This document shows, piece by piece, positions 16,595 through 25,180 of a stretch of DNA of 64,000 bases. The DNA comes from Streptomyces sp. WM6386 (GTDB lineage: Bacteria; Actinomycetota; Actinomycetes; Streptomycetales; Streptomycetaceae): NCBI RefSeq assembly GCF_000972385.1, contig NZ_JXTE01000010.1, positions 1 to 64,000 of the forward strand. The letters are read 5' to 3'. Numbering within the stretch: position 1 is the stretch's first letter; each line of letters starts with the position of its first letter. The position numbers and the translations under genes were made by a program. The notes below the pieces were generated by a model. It was not told where the DNA came from and did no database searches. It saw only the letters and a program-made list of their open reading frames with translations.

Positions 16595-17054
16595 ACACAT
16601 CGTCCACGTACTCGCCGTCCAGCAGGAACTCCTCGGGCAGGACGCCTTCCACCACGAAGCCCTCCGACTCGTAGAGCTTTCGGGCCGGGGCATTGTGCCC
16701 GAGGACGCGCAGCGTGATGCGGCGCGCGCCCAGCTTCCTGGCCTCCTCCTGCACCGCCCGCAGCAGCGCCCGCGCCACTCCGGCACCCCGCGCCTCCTCG
16801 GCGACGACCAGGCCCTGGATCTGCCGGACGTGCGCGTTGCAGGCCAACGGGGTCGGGAAGCCGAGCCGGATGTAGCCGACGAGCAGGCCGTCGAGTTCGG
16901 CCACCAGATGGTCGCGCGGGCCGAACCGCTCACCGTAGAAGGGCTCGTACGGCGGCTGGGGGCGCGGCGAGACGGCGTGCAGCGTGGACCAGGCGACGCG
17001 GTCCAGGCGTCCCAGCGTGTCCTCGTCGTCGAGGGTGGCGTGGCGTATGTGCAT
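16575..17054 (-). CDS. GNAT-family N-acetyltransferase
   Basis: 159 residues from ATG 17054 (MHIRHATLDDEDTL). The GNAT core is plain: VAELDGLLVGYIRLG, then IQGLVVAEEARGAGVARALL containing the acetyl-CoA loop (Q/RxxGxG/A type, ARGAGVA), and NAPARKLYESEGFV. Substrate unknown. Single gene; its upstream region is shared with the divergent epimerase gene at 17117. Confidence 0.88.
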   Translation of the reverse strand: MHIRHATLDDEDTLGRLDRVAWSTLHAVSPRPQPPYEPFYGERFGPRDHLVAELDGLLVGYIRLGFPTPLACNAHVRQIQGLVVAEEARGAGVARALLRAVQEEARKLGARRITLRVLGHNAPARKLYESEGFVVEGVLPEEFLLDGEYVDDVFMGRSL

Positions 17055-17116
17055 GTCGGCCACCCTACGGCGCACGTGACCGGGCCTTTGCGTGAATTCG
17101 GAGCAGAATTGACGCC

Positions 17117-18013
17117 ATGCAGCGTTCCCGAATCGCGGTGGCCGGCGCGTCCGGTCTCATCGGCGGTGCCCTGGTCCGGTCCCTGCTCGCCGACGGACAC
17201 GAGGTGGTGCGCCTGGTACGCCGGGCGCCGAGAGACGCGGACGAGGTCCGTTGGGACCCCGAGGGAAGGCGGGTGGACACGGGCGGGCTCGCCGGCTGCG
17301 ACGCCGTCGTGAACCTCGCGGGTGCCGGGGTCGGCGACCGGCGCTGGACGGAGGCGTACAAGACGCGGATCCGGTGCAGCCGGGTGCTCGGCACCTCCGC
17401 GCTCGCCGAGGCCGTCGCCTCGCTGGACAAGCCGCCGCGGGTCTTCGTCAACGGCAGTGCGATGGGCTTCTACGGCGAGACGGGCGACCGGGTCGTCGAC
17501 GAGAGCGCGCCCGCCGGGGAGGGGTTCCTGCCCGAGCTGTGCGTGGAGTGGGAGGGCGCGGCGGCGCCGGCCCAGGAGGCGGGCGTACGGACCGTGTTCA
17601 CCCGGACCGGGCTGGTGGTGGCGCGCAAGGGCGGTGCCTGGGGGCGGCTGTTCCCGCTGTTCAAGGCCGGGCTCGGGGGGCGGTTGGGCGACGGGCGGCA
17701 GTACTGGTCGTTCATCGCGCTGCACGACGAGGTGGCCGCGATCCGGCATCTCATCGACACCGACGGGCTGTCCGGGCCGTTCAACCTGACCGCCCCGAAC
17801 CCGGTCACGAACCAGGAGATCACCGCCGCCATGGGGCGCGTGCTGCACCGGCCGACGCTCTTCACGGTGCCCTCGCCGGTGCTGCGGACCGTGCTCGGTG
17901 AGATGTCCGGGGACGTCCTGGGCAGCCAACGGGTGGTGCCCAAGCGGCTGCTGGAGTCGGGGTTCACCTTCGCGTTCCCGGAGATCGAGGGAGCCGTCCG
18001 AGCCGCCGCATGA
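17117..18013 (+). CDS. TIGR01777-type NAD(P)-dependent epimerase (SulA-like)
   Basis: 298 residues. N-terminal Rossmann motif VAGASGLIGGALVRSLLADGH, then VVNLAGAGVGDRRWTEAYK and NGSAMGFYG, which are diagnostic of this family. The C-terminal DUF1731 segment (GEMSGDVLGSQRVVPKRLLESGF) is present. The family is sometimes called cell-division inhibitor SulA in error; the true activity is not established. Full length for the family. Confidence 0.9.
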   Translation: MQRSRIAVAGASGLIGGALVRSLLADGHEVVRLVRRAPRDADEVRWDPEGRRVDTGGLAGCDAVVNLAGAGVGDRRWTEAYKTRIRCSRVLGTSALAEAVASLDKPPRVFVNGSAMGFYGETGDRVVDESAPAGEGFLPELCVEWEGAAAPAQEAGVRTVFTRTGLVVARKGGAWGRLFPLFKAGLGGRLGDGRQYWSFIALHDEVAAIRHLIDTDGLSGPFNLTAPNPVTNQEITAAMGRVLHRPTLFTVPSPVLRTVLGEMSGDVLGSQRVVPKRLLESGFTFAFPEIEGAVRAAA

Positions 18014-18162
18014 CCGTATGCGACCGGCGTGCGACCGTGCCCTGTTCATGCGCGACTGTTCCTGACCGGCCACCGCCTTAACCTCAAGCCGAACTCGGGT
18101 ATCCCCGGAGCCAGTTGGGGGCATGACGTCTCCACCGGCCGCGCAACCTCGAGGAGGGGCAC

Positions 18163-19518
18163 GTGCTTGAGCCCGCGTACCAGGCGGACGTCGTGATCGT
18201 GGGAGCCGGGGTTGCCGGGCTCTCCGCCGCGCATCGGCTGACCAGCGCAGGAGTGACGACCGCGGTGCTGGAGGCCGCCCATGGGGTGGGCGGCCGTATG
18301 TCGACGGAGAAGGTCGACGGTTTCCGGCTCGACCGGATCGGACAGCTGCTGTCCACGGCGTATCCGGAACTACGTATGACACCGGGGCTCGACGGGCTCG
18401 TCCTGCGCCCGTTCGCGCCGGGCGTCCTGCTGCACAGCGGCGGGCGCCACCATCGCGCGAGCGCGCCCCCCGGCGCAGGAGGCGCAAGGGGCGCACTCCA
18501 CGCGGTGCGCACCCTGGCGAGCGCCCCCAGGCCGGCGGTGCCGAGAAGCGCACCACGGGGAGTGGCCCCTCTGGGCAGCGGCGTCGACCAGGCCCGTCTC
18601 GGGACCGCGCTCACCCGGATCGCGAACACCCCGATCGAACGCCTGCTGTGCCGCACCGAGTCGCCGGCCGCCCAGGCCCTCGCCACCCGCGGCCTCCCCG
18701 CCCGGACGATCGACGGCTTTCTGCGCCCGCTGCTCGCCGCGCTGTTGTGCGACCCGGAGCTGACCACGTCCAGCCGGTGCGCCGACCTCGCGCTGCGCGC
18801 CTTCGCGGCCGGGCGGCTGTGTGTGCCGGAGGGCGGCGCGGAGGTGCTGCCGGAGCTGCTGGCGCGCTCGCTGCCGGCCGGGACGGTGCACACGGGGGTG
18901 CGGGTCACCTCGGTGTCGACGAGCTCGGTGACCACGGCGGAGCACGGCGAGTTCCGCTGCCGGGCGGTACTGCTGGCGACGGACGCCCGCACGGCGGCGG
19001 ACCTCCTCCCGGGCCTGCGCGTACCGGACTTCCACCCGGTGACGGTGGTCCACCACACGACGGACGAGCCCCCGGAGACGGGCGCCGCACTGCTGCTGGA
19101 CGCGGACCGGGGCGGCCCGGTGGCCCACACGGCGGTGATCAGCCAGGTGGACCCGTCCCGCGCCCCGGCAGGCCGTCCCCTGATCTCGTCGACGGTCCTG
19201 GGCCCGCCCCCACCGGACGTCGAGACGGCCGTACGCATGCACCTGTCCCGCCTCTACGGCACGTCCACCACCCGCTGGGAGACCCTCGCCGTCCACCACA
19301 CACCCGAAGCGGTACCGGCGATGCGGGCCCCGCACGACCTGCGCCGCCCGGTACGCCTGCTGGCGGGCCTGTACGTGTGCGGCGACCACAGGGACACCAG
19401 CACGGTCCAGGGCGCGCTGCACTCGGGCCACAGGGCATCGACGGCGATCCTGACGGACCTGGGCGCGGCGACCCCGATGCACAGGGCGGAACCGATGCCG
19501 ACAACCCAGGCCGCCTGA
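18163..19518 (+). CDS. FAD-dependent amine-oxidase-like oxidoreductase
   Basis: 451 residues from GTG 18163 with GAGGAGG upstream. The N-terminal dinucleotide motif VVIVGAGVAGLSAAHRL is followed by VLEAAHGVGGRMST, the GG motif of the flavin amine-oxidase/phytoene-desaturase superfamily. The C-terminus (GLYVCGDHRDTSTVQGALHSGH) is the second FAD-binding block. The middle segment has a Pro/Ala-rich region (RPAVPRSAPRGV) likely to be a loop. No carotenoid genes are adjacent, so the substrate is open. Confidence 0.85.
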   Translation: MLEPAYQADVVIVGAGVAGLSAAHRLTSAGVTTAVLEAAHGVGGRMSTEKVDGFRLDRIGQLLSTAYPELRMTPGLDGLVLRPFAPGVLLHSGGRHHRASAPPGAGGARGALHAVRTLASAPRPAVPRSAPRGVAPLGSGVDQARLGTALTRIANTPIERLLCRTESPAAQALATRGLPARTIDGFLRPLLAALLCDPELTTSSRCADLALRAFAAGRLCVPEGGAEVLPELLARSLPAGTVHTGVRVTSVSTSSVTTAEHGEFRCRAVLLATDARTAADLLPGLRVPDFHPVTVVHHTTDEPPETGAALLLDADRGGPVAHTAVISQVDPSRAPAGRPLISSTVLGPPPPDVETAVRMHLSRLYGTSTTRWETLAVHHTPEAVPAMRAPHDLRRPVRLLAGLYVCGDHRDTSTVQGALHSGHRASTAILTDLGAATPMHRAEPMPTTQAA

Positions 19519-19520
19519 AA

Positions 19521-19560
19521 CGCGCCCCAAAGGGGCGCGGGGAACTGCGCGACCAGCCAC
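19521..19560. repeat. 40-bp Streptomyces repeat with GCGCCCC-AAA-GGGGCGC hairpin
   Basis: It starts with a perfect hairpin (GCGCCCC, loop AAA, GGGGCGC) followed by GGGGAACTGCGCGACCAGCC. It is 38 of 40 identical to 60368-60407. It lies just after the FAD oxidoreductase stop and may double as a terminator between two convergent genes. Confidence 0.8.
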
Positions 19561-19608
19561 AGCGCCGGCGCGCAGATCCCCACACCCTCCGAAGCTACGG
19601 CGAGACTC

Positions 19609-21042
19609 TCACCCCAGCGCCGCCACCTTGTCCCGATAGCCCCTCACCGGCGCAGCGTCCTTGTACGGCTCCAACCGCTTCTCGAAGTCCCGCACATACT
19701 CGATCGCCCGCACCGACCGCATCTCCACAGCGGCCCCCGCCGCCTCCGCCCCGAGCGCACAGGCCTGGTCGAGCTCACCCAGCCCCAGCCGGGCGGAGGC
19801 CAGCACCACACGGCAGAACAGCCGGCTGCGGGCATACGCGGGCGCCCGCAACTGCAGGGACCGCTCGGCATGCTGGGCCGCCGCCCGGAACTGCTGCAGA
19901 TCCCGGTGCGCATGACCGAACTCGTCCGCCAGCTGCGCCTCGTCGAAGAACCGCGCCCAGTAAGGAACCTCGTCACCGGGCCGGGCCGCCTCCAGCGCCC
20001 GCTCGGCCCGTACCAGCGCCCCCGTGCACGCCCGCACCTCGCCCAGCACCCCGTGCGCCCGCGCCTCGACCGCGTGCAGCAGGGCCTGGACCACCGGCGG
20101 GGCATTGGTGCCGACCCCTTGCTGGGCCACCCGCGCCAGCTGCACCGCTTCGCGCCCGTGCCCGAGGTACACCGCCTGCCGGCTCATCGTGATCAGCACG
20201 TACGAGCCGTACGCCCGGTCCCCCGCCGCCTGCGCGAGCCGCAGCGACTGCACGAAGTACCGCTGCGCGAGCCCGTGCGCCGCGATGTCGTACGACGTCC
20301 AGCCCGCGAGCCTCGTGAGGTCGGCCGCCGCCGAGAACAGCCGACGGCCGGTCTGCTCGCCGTACATACCGCGCAGCATCGGCTCGCACTCGTGCTCCAG
20401 GTACCGCACGAGGGCCTGCCGGGCGTGACCGCCGCCGTACATGTCGTCCAGGGAGCGGAACAGGTCGCCGACCGAGCGGAGCGCCGCGATGTCGCCGCCG
20501 GTGACCTTCTGGCCGGGTCCGCGCTCCGCGCCGCGCTGGCGGGGCACCGCCGGGCGGCCCTGGGTGGGGACGCGGACCGGCGGCTCGCCGCGGGCCACCT
20601 TGTCGTCGGCCCGCCCGATCAGCCAGTCCCGGCTGGGCACGACGAGCCCCGCCGGGGTGAACGCGATCTTGCGCAGCTCGGCGTGGCTGCCGGAGTCCTT
20701 GCGCCACAGCCCGCTGACGATGTCGATGGCCTCCTCGGGGGTCGCGGCGAACTCGAGACCGGCGTACACCGGCGCGCAGGCGTCGAGCCCGAGGTCCTGC
20801 GCGGAGAGCCGGCGCCCCAGCCGTCGGGTGAAGACCTCGGCGATGAGAGCGGGTGTCGTGCCCCGCGGCTGCTGTCCGCGGAGCCACCGGGTCACGGATG
20901 TCTTGTCGTATCTCAGATCAAGCCCGTGTTCGAGACCGAGCTGGTCCACCCGACGGGCGAGCCCCGCGTTGGAGAACCCCGCTTCTGCGATGAGCGCGGC
21001 GAGCTGGCGGTTGGGAGTGCGCTGCGCGGGTCGTTCCGTCAT
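19609..21042 (-). CDS. Large XRE-type regulator with TPR-like C-terminus
   Basis: 477 residues from ATG 21042 (GGAGA 11 bases upstream). The N-terminus (residues about 10-60) is a helix-turn-helix of the kind seen in Streptomyces NsdA/NsdB-type proteins: QLAALIAEAGFSNAGLARRV ... TSVTRWLRGQQPRG. The long C-terminal part consists of helical pairs typical of TPR-like repeats (AQRYFVQSLRLAQAAGDRAYGSYV, HAVEARAHGVLGEVRA). Members influence development and antibiotic production in S. coelicolor, but I cannot say which paralogue this is. Divergent from lipB. Confidence 0.8.
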   Translation of the reverse strand: MTERPAQRTPNRQLAALIAEAGFSNAGLARRVDQLGLEHGLDLRYDKTSVTRWLRGQQPRGTTPALIAEVFTRRLGRRLSAQDLGLDACAPVYAGLEFAATPEEAIDIVSGLWRKDSGSHAELRKIAFTPAGLVVPSRDWLIGRADDKVARGEPPVRVPTQGRPAVPRQRGAERGPGQKVTGGDIAALRSVGDLFRSLDDMYGGGHARQALVRYLEHECEPMLRGMYGEQTGRRLFSAAADLTRLAGWTSYDIAAHGLAQRYFVQSLRLAQAAGDRAYGSYVLITMSRQAVYLGHGREAVQLARVAQQGVGTNAPPVVQALLHAVEARAHGVLGEVRACTGALVRAERALEAARPGDEVPYWARFFDEAQLADEFGHAHRDLQQFRAAAQHAERSLQLRAPAYARSRLFCRVVLASARLGLGELDQACALGAEAAGAAVEMRSVRAIEYVRDFEKRLEPYKDAAPVRGYRDKVAALG

Positions 21043-21258
21043 CTGGGGTGGTGTCTCCTGCCCGGATTGCCTGTGAGCAGCCCTTATGGCCTCTATAGGA
21101 CGGCGCGAATGTAGCGGAGAGTGAGCAGACGATCGCACACTTCGACGTTCGTTCATCCGATCGTGTGAGGATTGACCGCACGGCTGACGCGAGACGGCGA
21201 GTCGTACAGTGGCGTAGGCACACTTCGTGCCTTACGACTCTCCGGGGAGGCGCTTGCC

Positions 21259-22056
21259 GTGAGTGAGCTGCGGTTCGTCCGTATGGGGTTCGGCGCGGAC
21301 GCCGTCGAGTACCAGGAGGCGTGGGACGAGCAACGCCGGGTGCACGCGGCACGGTTCGCGGACGAGACCCCCGACACCGTCCTGCTGCTCGAACATCCGC
21401 CGGTGTATACGGCCGGACGGCGCACGACGGACAGCGAACGCCCCCTGGACGGCACCCCGGTCGTCGACGTGGACCGCGGCGGCAAGATCACCTGGCACGG
21501 CCCGGGTCAGCTGGTGGGCTACCCCATCCAGAAGCTGCCGCGTCCGGTGGACGTCGTGGCGCATGTACGACGCCTTGAGGAAGCCCTCATCCGCACCTGC
21601 GCGGAGTTCGGCGTGGAGACCAGCCGGGTCGAGGGCCGCAGTGGCGTATGGGTGCTCGGCGATCCGGTCGAGCGGCGCCCGTCCATCGGGGGCCTGTCGC
21701 TGGACCTCGACCCCCGTCTGCACGACGAGGAGTTCGACCCGCGCATGAACGGCCCCGAGTACGCCCCGTCCAACGCCGGCCAGCGCCGCGAGGACCGCAA
21801 GATCGCGGCGATCGGAATCCGGGTGGCCAAGGGCGTGACGATGCACGGCTTCGCGCTGAACGTGAACCCGGACAACCGCTGGTTCGACCGGATCATCCCG
21901 TGCGGGATCCGGGACGCGGGGGTTGCGTCCCTGGCGAACGAACTCGGGCGGGACGTGACGATCTCCGAGGTGCTGCCGGTTGTCGAGCGGCACTTGAAGG
22001 ATGTCCTTGAGAATGCCGATCTGAAGCCTCGGGAGATCGAGAAGACTCCGGCGTGA
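21259..22056 (+). CDS. lipB: Octanoyl-ACP:protein N-octanoyltransferase
   Basis: 265 residues. It transfers octanoate from ACP to lipoyl domains, the first step of lipoate assembly. GTG 21259 is preceded by GGGGAGG at 8-base spacing, so I chose it over longer in-frame starts. Hallmarks: [18 protein letters not shown], Lys181 ([10 protein letters not shown]) and catalytic Cys215 (IPCGIRDAG). A stretch of about 20 residues between LSLDLDP and EDRKIAAIG is a charged insertion. It works with LipA 190 bases downstream to lipoylate E2 enzymes such as the one at the window start. Confidence 0.96.
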   Translation: MSELRFVRMGFGADAVEYQEAWDEQRRVHAARFADETPDTVLLLEHPPVYTAGRRTTDSERPLDGTPVVDVDRGGKITWHGPGQLVGYPIQKLPRPVDVVAHVRRLEEALIRTCAEFGVETSRVEGRSGVWVLGDPVERRPSIGGLSLDLDPRLHDEEFDPRMNGPEYAPSNAGQRREDRKIAAIGIRVAKGVTMHGFALNVNPDNRWFDRIIPCGIRDAGVASLANELGRDVTISEVLPVVERHLKDVLENADLKPREIEKTPA

Positions 22057-22082
22057 ACGGTCGGTGGTGAGCTGCGGGCCGG

Positions 22083-22140
22083 TGGGGGCTTGTCGCGCCC
22101 ACGCGGCGGAGCCGCATATCGATGCAGCCCCGCGCCCCTG
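22083..22140. repeat. Streptomyces intergenic repeat, copy C
   Basis: TGGGGGCTTGTCGCGCCCAC, then the GCGGC/GCCGC hairpin, ending CAGCCCCGCGCCCC. It is the best match to the copy at 6009-6066. It separates lipB from the lipA promoter region. Confidence 0.75.
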
Positions 22141-22180
22141 GGTGGGGAATGGTGCCCGGCGCCCAGAGGTTGGCCTCGGC

Positions 22181-22221
22181 TGTAGGGCCCTACAAAACAC
22201 GGGCGTACCCTGGTGTACGCC
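22181..22221 (+). promoter_or_regulatory. Two perfect dyads upstream of lipA
   Basis: TGTAGGGCCCTACA (22181-22194) is a perfect 14-bp palindrome. GGCGTAC (22202-22208) and GTACGCC (22215-22221) are perfect 7-base arms around a 6-base loop. Both lie within 70 bases of the lipA start. They could be operators or, for the second, a leader hairpin that affects lipA expression independently of lipB. Confidence 0.55.
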
Positions 22222-22248
22222 GAAGAATCGAAGCTACAGGGAGCCGAT

Positions 22249-23214
22249 GTGTCCGCAGTCACACCCGACGGACGCAAGATGCTGCGCCTGGAGGTCCGGA
22301 ACGCCCAGACCCCCATCGAGCGCAAGCCCGAGTGGATCAAGACCCGGGCGAAAATGGGTCCCGAGTACACCGCGATGCAGAAGCTCGTGAAGAGCGAGGG
22401 GCTCCACACGGTCTGCCAGGAAGCCGGCTGCCCCAACATCTACGAGTGCTGGGAGGACCGCGAGGCCACCTTCCTCATCGGCGGCGACCAGTGCACCCGG
22501 CGCTGCGACTTCTGCCAGATCGACACCGGCAAGCCCGAGGCGCTCGACCGCGACGAGCCGCGCCGCGTCGGTGAGTCCGTGGTCACCATGGACCTGAACT
22601 ACGCCACCATCACCGGCGTCGCCCGCGACGACCTGGAGGACGGCGGCGCCTGGCTGTACGCCGAGACGGTCCGCCAGATCCACCAGCAGACCGCCGGGCG
22701 CGAGAGCGGCCACACCAAGGTCGAGCTGCTCGCCCCCGACTTCAACGCCGTGCCGGAGCTGCTCCAGCAGGTCTTCGAGTCCCGCCCCGAGGTCTTCGCG
22801 CACAACGTCGAGACGGTCCCGCGGATCTTCAAGCGCATCCGCCCCGGCTTCCGCTACGAGCGCTCGCTGAAGGTCATCACCGAGGCCCGTGACTTCGGCC
22901 TGGTGACCAAGTCCAACCTGATCCTCGGCATGGGCGAGACCCGCGAGGAGGTCAGCGAGGCGCTGCGGCAGCTGCACGACGCCGGCTGCGAGCTCGTCAC
23001 CATCACGCAGTACCTGCGCCCGAGCGTCCGCCACCACCCCGTGGAGCGCTGGGTCAAGCCGCACGAGTTCGTGGAGCTGAAGGAGGAGGCCGACCAGATC
23101 GGCTTCTCCGGTGTGATGTCCGGCCCGCTGGTCCGGTCCTCGTACCGCGCCGGCCGGCTGTACCAGATGGCCATCGAGAAGCGTGGCGCGTACGTCGCGT
23201 CGCAGGCGGTCTGA
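22249..23214 (+). CDS. lipA: Lipoyl synthase (radical SAM)
   Basis: 321 residues. It inserts two sulfurs into octanoyl-lysine. Both iron-sulfur sites are complete: auxiliary cluster C56-C61-C67 ([12 protein letters not shown]) and radical SAM C82-C86-C89 (CTRRCDFC). The C-terminal RSSYRA supplies the serine ligand motif. GTG 22249 lies 6-8 bases after AGGGAG; an ATG at 22247 is out of frame. It is preceded by its own dyads and followed by a strong stem-loop, so it can be transcribed separately from lipB. Confidence 0.97.
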   Translation: MSAVTPDGRKMLRLEVRNAQTPIERKPEWIKTRAKMGPEYTAMQKLVKSEGLHTVCQEAGCPNIYECWEDREATFLIGGDQCTRRCDFCQIDTGKPEALDRDEPRRVGESVVTMDLNYATITGVARDDLEDGGAWLYAETVRQIHQQTAGRESGHTKVELLAPDFNAVPELLQQVFESRPEVFAHNVETVPRIFKRIRPGFRYERSLKVITEARDFGLVTKSNLILGMGETREEVSEALRQLHDAGCELVTITQYLRPSVRHHPVERWVKPHEFVELKEEADQIGFSGVMSGPLVRSSYRAGRLYQMAIEKRGAYVASQAV

Positions 23215-23269
23215 GGACATCGACCTGGCACGGAGTGCCACCGGACGCGTGTGAATCCGAGCACAAGCA

Positions 23270-23285
23270 ACTACCGCTCGGTAGT
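23270..23285. promoter_or_regulatory. Operator-like dyad ACTACCG-CT-CGGTAGT
   Basis: Perfect 7-base arms with a 2-base centre. It has the look of a TetR-family operator (ACCG/CGGT half-sites). It lies between the lipA stop and the terminator hairpin. Confidence 0.4.
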
Positions 23286-23296
23286 GACCGATTGAC

Positions 23297-23340
23297 GCGG
23301 CCCTGGGCGTCCCCGCAGATGGGGGCGGTACCAGGGCCGC
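23297..23340 (+). terminator. lipA terminator stem-loop
   Basis: GCGGCCCTGG (23297-23306) and CCAGGGCCGC (23331-23340) form perfect 10-base arms. The 24-base interior can add CCCC/GGGG pairing. Followed by TTCATCGTTC. A small hairpin TGGCAC-GGA-GTGCCA (23226-23240) precedes it. Confidence 0.75.
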
Positions 23341-23372
23341 TTCATCGTTCTCGCGCCGCAAATCAAGGCTTC

Positions 23373-23413
23373 ATTGGTGTTTGACCGGTCGGTCACGCCC
23401 TGGTAACACCAAT
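23373..23413 (+). promoter_or_regulatory. Promoter within nested inverted repeats upstream of 23483
   Basis: ATTGGTGTT (23373-23381) and AACACCAAT (23405-23413) are perfect 9-base inverted arms. Inside lies TGACC-GGTC-GGTCA (23382-23395), another perfect dyad. A vegetative-type promoter fits exactly: TTGACC (23381-23386), 17-base spacer, TAACAC (23404-23409). The symmetry over both promoter boxes suggests a regulated promoter. Confidence 0.55.
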
Positions 23414-23482
23414 CAGTGACCCTGGTTGTACAGCCCGTGCACCACTCACCAGAGCCGCTATCCCTGAGGAGGGACCTCCATC

Positions 23483-23683
23483 ATGCAGGCCGCGCCGGTT
23501 CGCGCCACCGCCATCCCGTCGTTCACCGATGCACTCCGTGCCGTCGAGTCGTTGCTCATGAGCAGCGGCCAGCGCACCGCCCGCCGCAACGCCTGGACGT
23601 CCGTCCTGGAGGACCGCCGCCGCGCCAAGGACAGGGTCGAGGCGCAGCGCGTGCTGGAGCAGTCGTTCACCGTCCGTCCCTGA
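23483..23683 (+). CDS. Small conserved Streptomyces protein of unknown function
   Basis: 66 residues from ATG 23483 with GAGGAGGG upstream. It is basic and helical (FTDALRAVESLLMSSGQRTARRNAWTSVLEDRRR) with no signal or membrane segment. I recall a similar small gene between lipA and the DUF4191 gene in S. coelicolor. The Arg-rich helix could bind nucleic acid, but that is a guess. It has its own promoter with nested dyads. Confidence 0.7.
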   Translation: MQAAPVRATAIPSFTDALRAVESLLMSSGQRTARRNAWTSVLEDRRRAKDRVEAQRVLEQSFTVRP

Positions 23684-23743
23684 AGCTTTTCCTCCGGGAC
23701 ACTGCCGTCGTCTGCGCTCCTCGGGCCACGTAGACTTCGTCGC

Positions 23744-24445
23744 ATGGCGAGAAGTGACAGTGCGGCCGATGCCGCTAACCCCGGGCGACTGAAGCAGATC
23801 GCCCTGACGTACAAGATGACCCGCAAGGCCGACAAGACGATCGGCCTGGTGCTCGCGGGCGTCTTCCTCCTCATCCTCGGTGTCTTTCTCGCGATCGGCT
23901 TCCTGATCGGTCACCCGGTCTACCTGGGCATCCTGGGCATCCTGCTCGCCTTCCTCGGAACGGCGATCGTGTTCGGACGCCGGGCCGAGCGGGCCGCCTT
24001 CGGACAGATGGAGGGCCAGCCGGGCGCTGCCGCGGCCGTACTGGACAACATCGGCCGGGGCTGGACGACGACCCCCGCGGTGGCGATGAACCGCAGCCAG
24101 GACGTGGTGCACCGGGCCGTCGGCAAGGCCGGCATCGTCCTGGTCGCCGAGGGCAACCCGAACCGGGTGAAGAGCCTGCTGGCCGCCGAGAAGAAGAAGA
24201 TGAACCGGATCGTGGCGGACGTGCCGGTGCACGACCTGATCGTCGGCACGGGCGAGGACCAGATCCCGCTGAAGAAGCTGCGCACCAGCATGCTGAAGCT
24301 GCCCCGCGTGCTGACCGGCCCCCAGGTGACCGCGACCAACGACCGGCTGCGCGCCCTGGGTGACCTGATGAGCAACATGCCGCTGCCGAAGGGGCCCATG
24401 CCGAAGGGCATGAAGCTGCCCAAGGGCGGTCCGAAGGCGCGCTGA
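23744..24445 (+). CDS. DUF4191 integral membrane protein
   Basis: 233 residues from ATG 23744. A short polar start is followed by ALTYKMTRKADKTI and two adjacent membrane helices (LVLAGVFLLILGVFLAIGFL and VYLGILGILLAFLGTAIVFG), then a soluble domain with VHRAVGKAGIVLVAEGNPNRVK, the DUF4191 signature. The C-terminus is Met/Lys/Pro-rich (MPKGMKLPKGG). The family is conserved in actinobacteria next to lipA and is of unknown function. Convergent with the RDD gene across a very long stem-loop. Confidence 0.9.
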   Translation: MARSDSAADAANPGRLKQIALTYKMTRKADKTIGLVLAGVFLLILGVFLAIGFLIGHPVYLGILGILLAFLGTAIVFGRRAERAAFGQMEGQPGAAAAVLDNIGRGWTTTPAVAMNRSQDVVHRAVGKAGIVLVAEGNPNRVKSLLAAEKKKMNRIVADVPVHDLIVGTGEDQIPLKKLRTSMLKLPRVLTGPQVTATNDRLRALGDLMSNMPLPKGPMPKGMKLPKGGPKAR

Positions 24446-24450
24446 TCGAC

Positions 24451-24508
24451 CTCCTACGACGAAGGGGGCGCCCGGAGAGATCTCCGGGCGCCCCCTTCGT
24501 CGTAGGAG
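24451..24508. terminator. Exceptionally long perfect stem-loop (bidirectional terminator)
   Basis: Arms 24451-24478 and 24481-24508 are perfectly complementary over 28 bases with only GA between them. It separates the convergent DUF4191 and RDD genes by a few bases on each side, so it should stop transcription from both directions. Confidence 0.88.
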
Positions 24509-24510
24509 AA

Positions 24511-24981
24511 CTAGATCCGCACCTCGACCGTGCGTGCCAGCCTGTCGTGCAGGCCCCGGCCGTCGCGGTCCCAGATCAGGGCCGGGACGGCGATGCACAG
24601 CAGGGCGCTGCGCAGGAGGCCGCGGAGCGGGCTCGGGCGGCCGGTCGCCAGGTCGACGACGCGCAGGCCGAAGAGGCGCTTGCCCGGGGTGTAACCGATG
24701 GTCCCGACCGTGAGCACGCTCATCACGAAGAAGACCAGCAGCGCCCAGTTCGAGGTCGCCGGGACCTCGTAGCCCTGAGTGATCAATTGGGATGCAATCA
24801 GAACGCTCATCGCCCAGTCCACGGCGAGTGCTCCGAGCCGCCGCCCCGGCCGGGCGATGGAGCCCGGCCCCTCCTCCGGCAGGCCCAGCTGCTGCCCGCG
24901 GTATCCGAAGTCCACACCGGCTTGCTCGGCGGCCGCACGGGGCCCCGAGAGCCACGATCCGATTGCTTCCCTCTTGTCCAC
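24511..24981 (-). CDS. RDD-family membrane protein
   Basis: 156 residues from ATG 24981. After a polar N-terminus the RDD domain begins at RPGRRLGALAVDWAMSVLIA (Arg and Asp of the RDD signature), with membrane helices at about 50-70, 78-97 and 122-135 and the TPGKRLFGLRVVDLATGRP motif. RDD proteins are small membrane proteins, some linked to ion transport; function here unknown. Divergent from glnA, whose GlnR box lies in the intergenic region. Confidence 0.9.
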   Translation of the reverse strand: MDKREAIGSWLSGPRAAAEQAGVDFGYRGQQLGLPEEGPGSIARPGRRLGALAVDWAMSVLIASQLITQGYEVPATSNWALLVFFVMSVLTVGTIGYTPGKRLFGLRVVDLATGRPSPLRGLLRSALLCIAVPALIWDRDGRGLHDRLARTVEVRI

Positions 24982-25044
24982 CCGTCCACCGTACTGCCCG
25001 CGTTTCGGGATGCGGACAGGTGGGGTGCGGAGCGGGATGTCCGG

Positions 25045-25082
25045 TTAACTTGTGCGAAACAAATGGGTCACGCCCGAGAAAT
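25045..25082 (+). promoter_or_regulatory. GlnR binding box upstream of glnA
   Basis: TTAAC, GAAAC, GTCAC and GAAAT occur in order, each separated by exactly 6 bases (25045-25049, 25056-25060, 25067-25071, 25078-25082). This fits the published Streptomyces pattern gTnAC-N6-GaAAC repeated. GlnR activates glnA under nitrogen limitation. Confidence 0.9.
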
Positions 25083-25180
25083 CACGCGTCCCTAGTGTCG
25101 TCGTCATCGTGTGCCACCGCACTGGCCGCACAAACGAACTACCACCCCGGCATGGAACCGTCGGGGGTAGGAGGAGCTGG

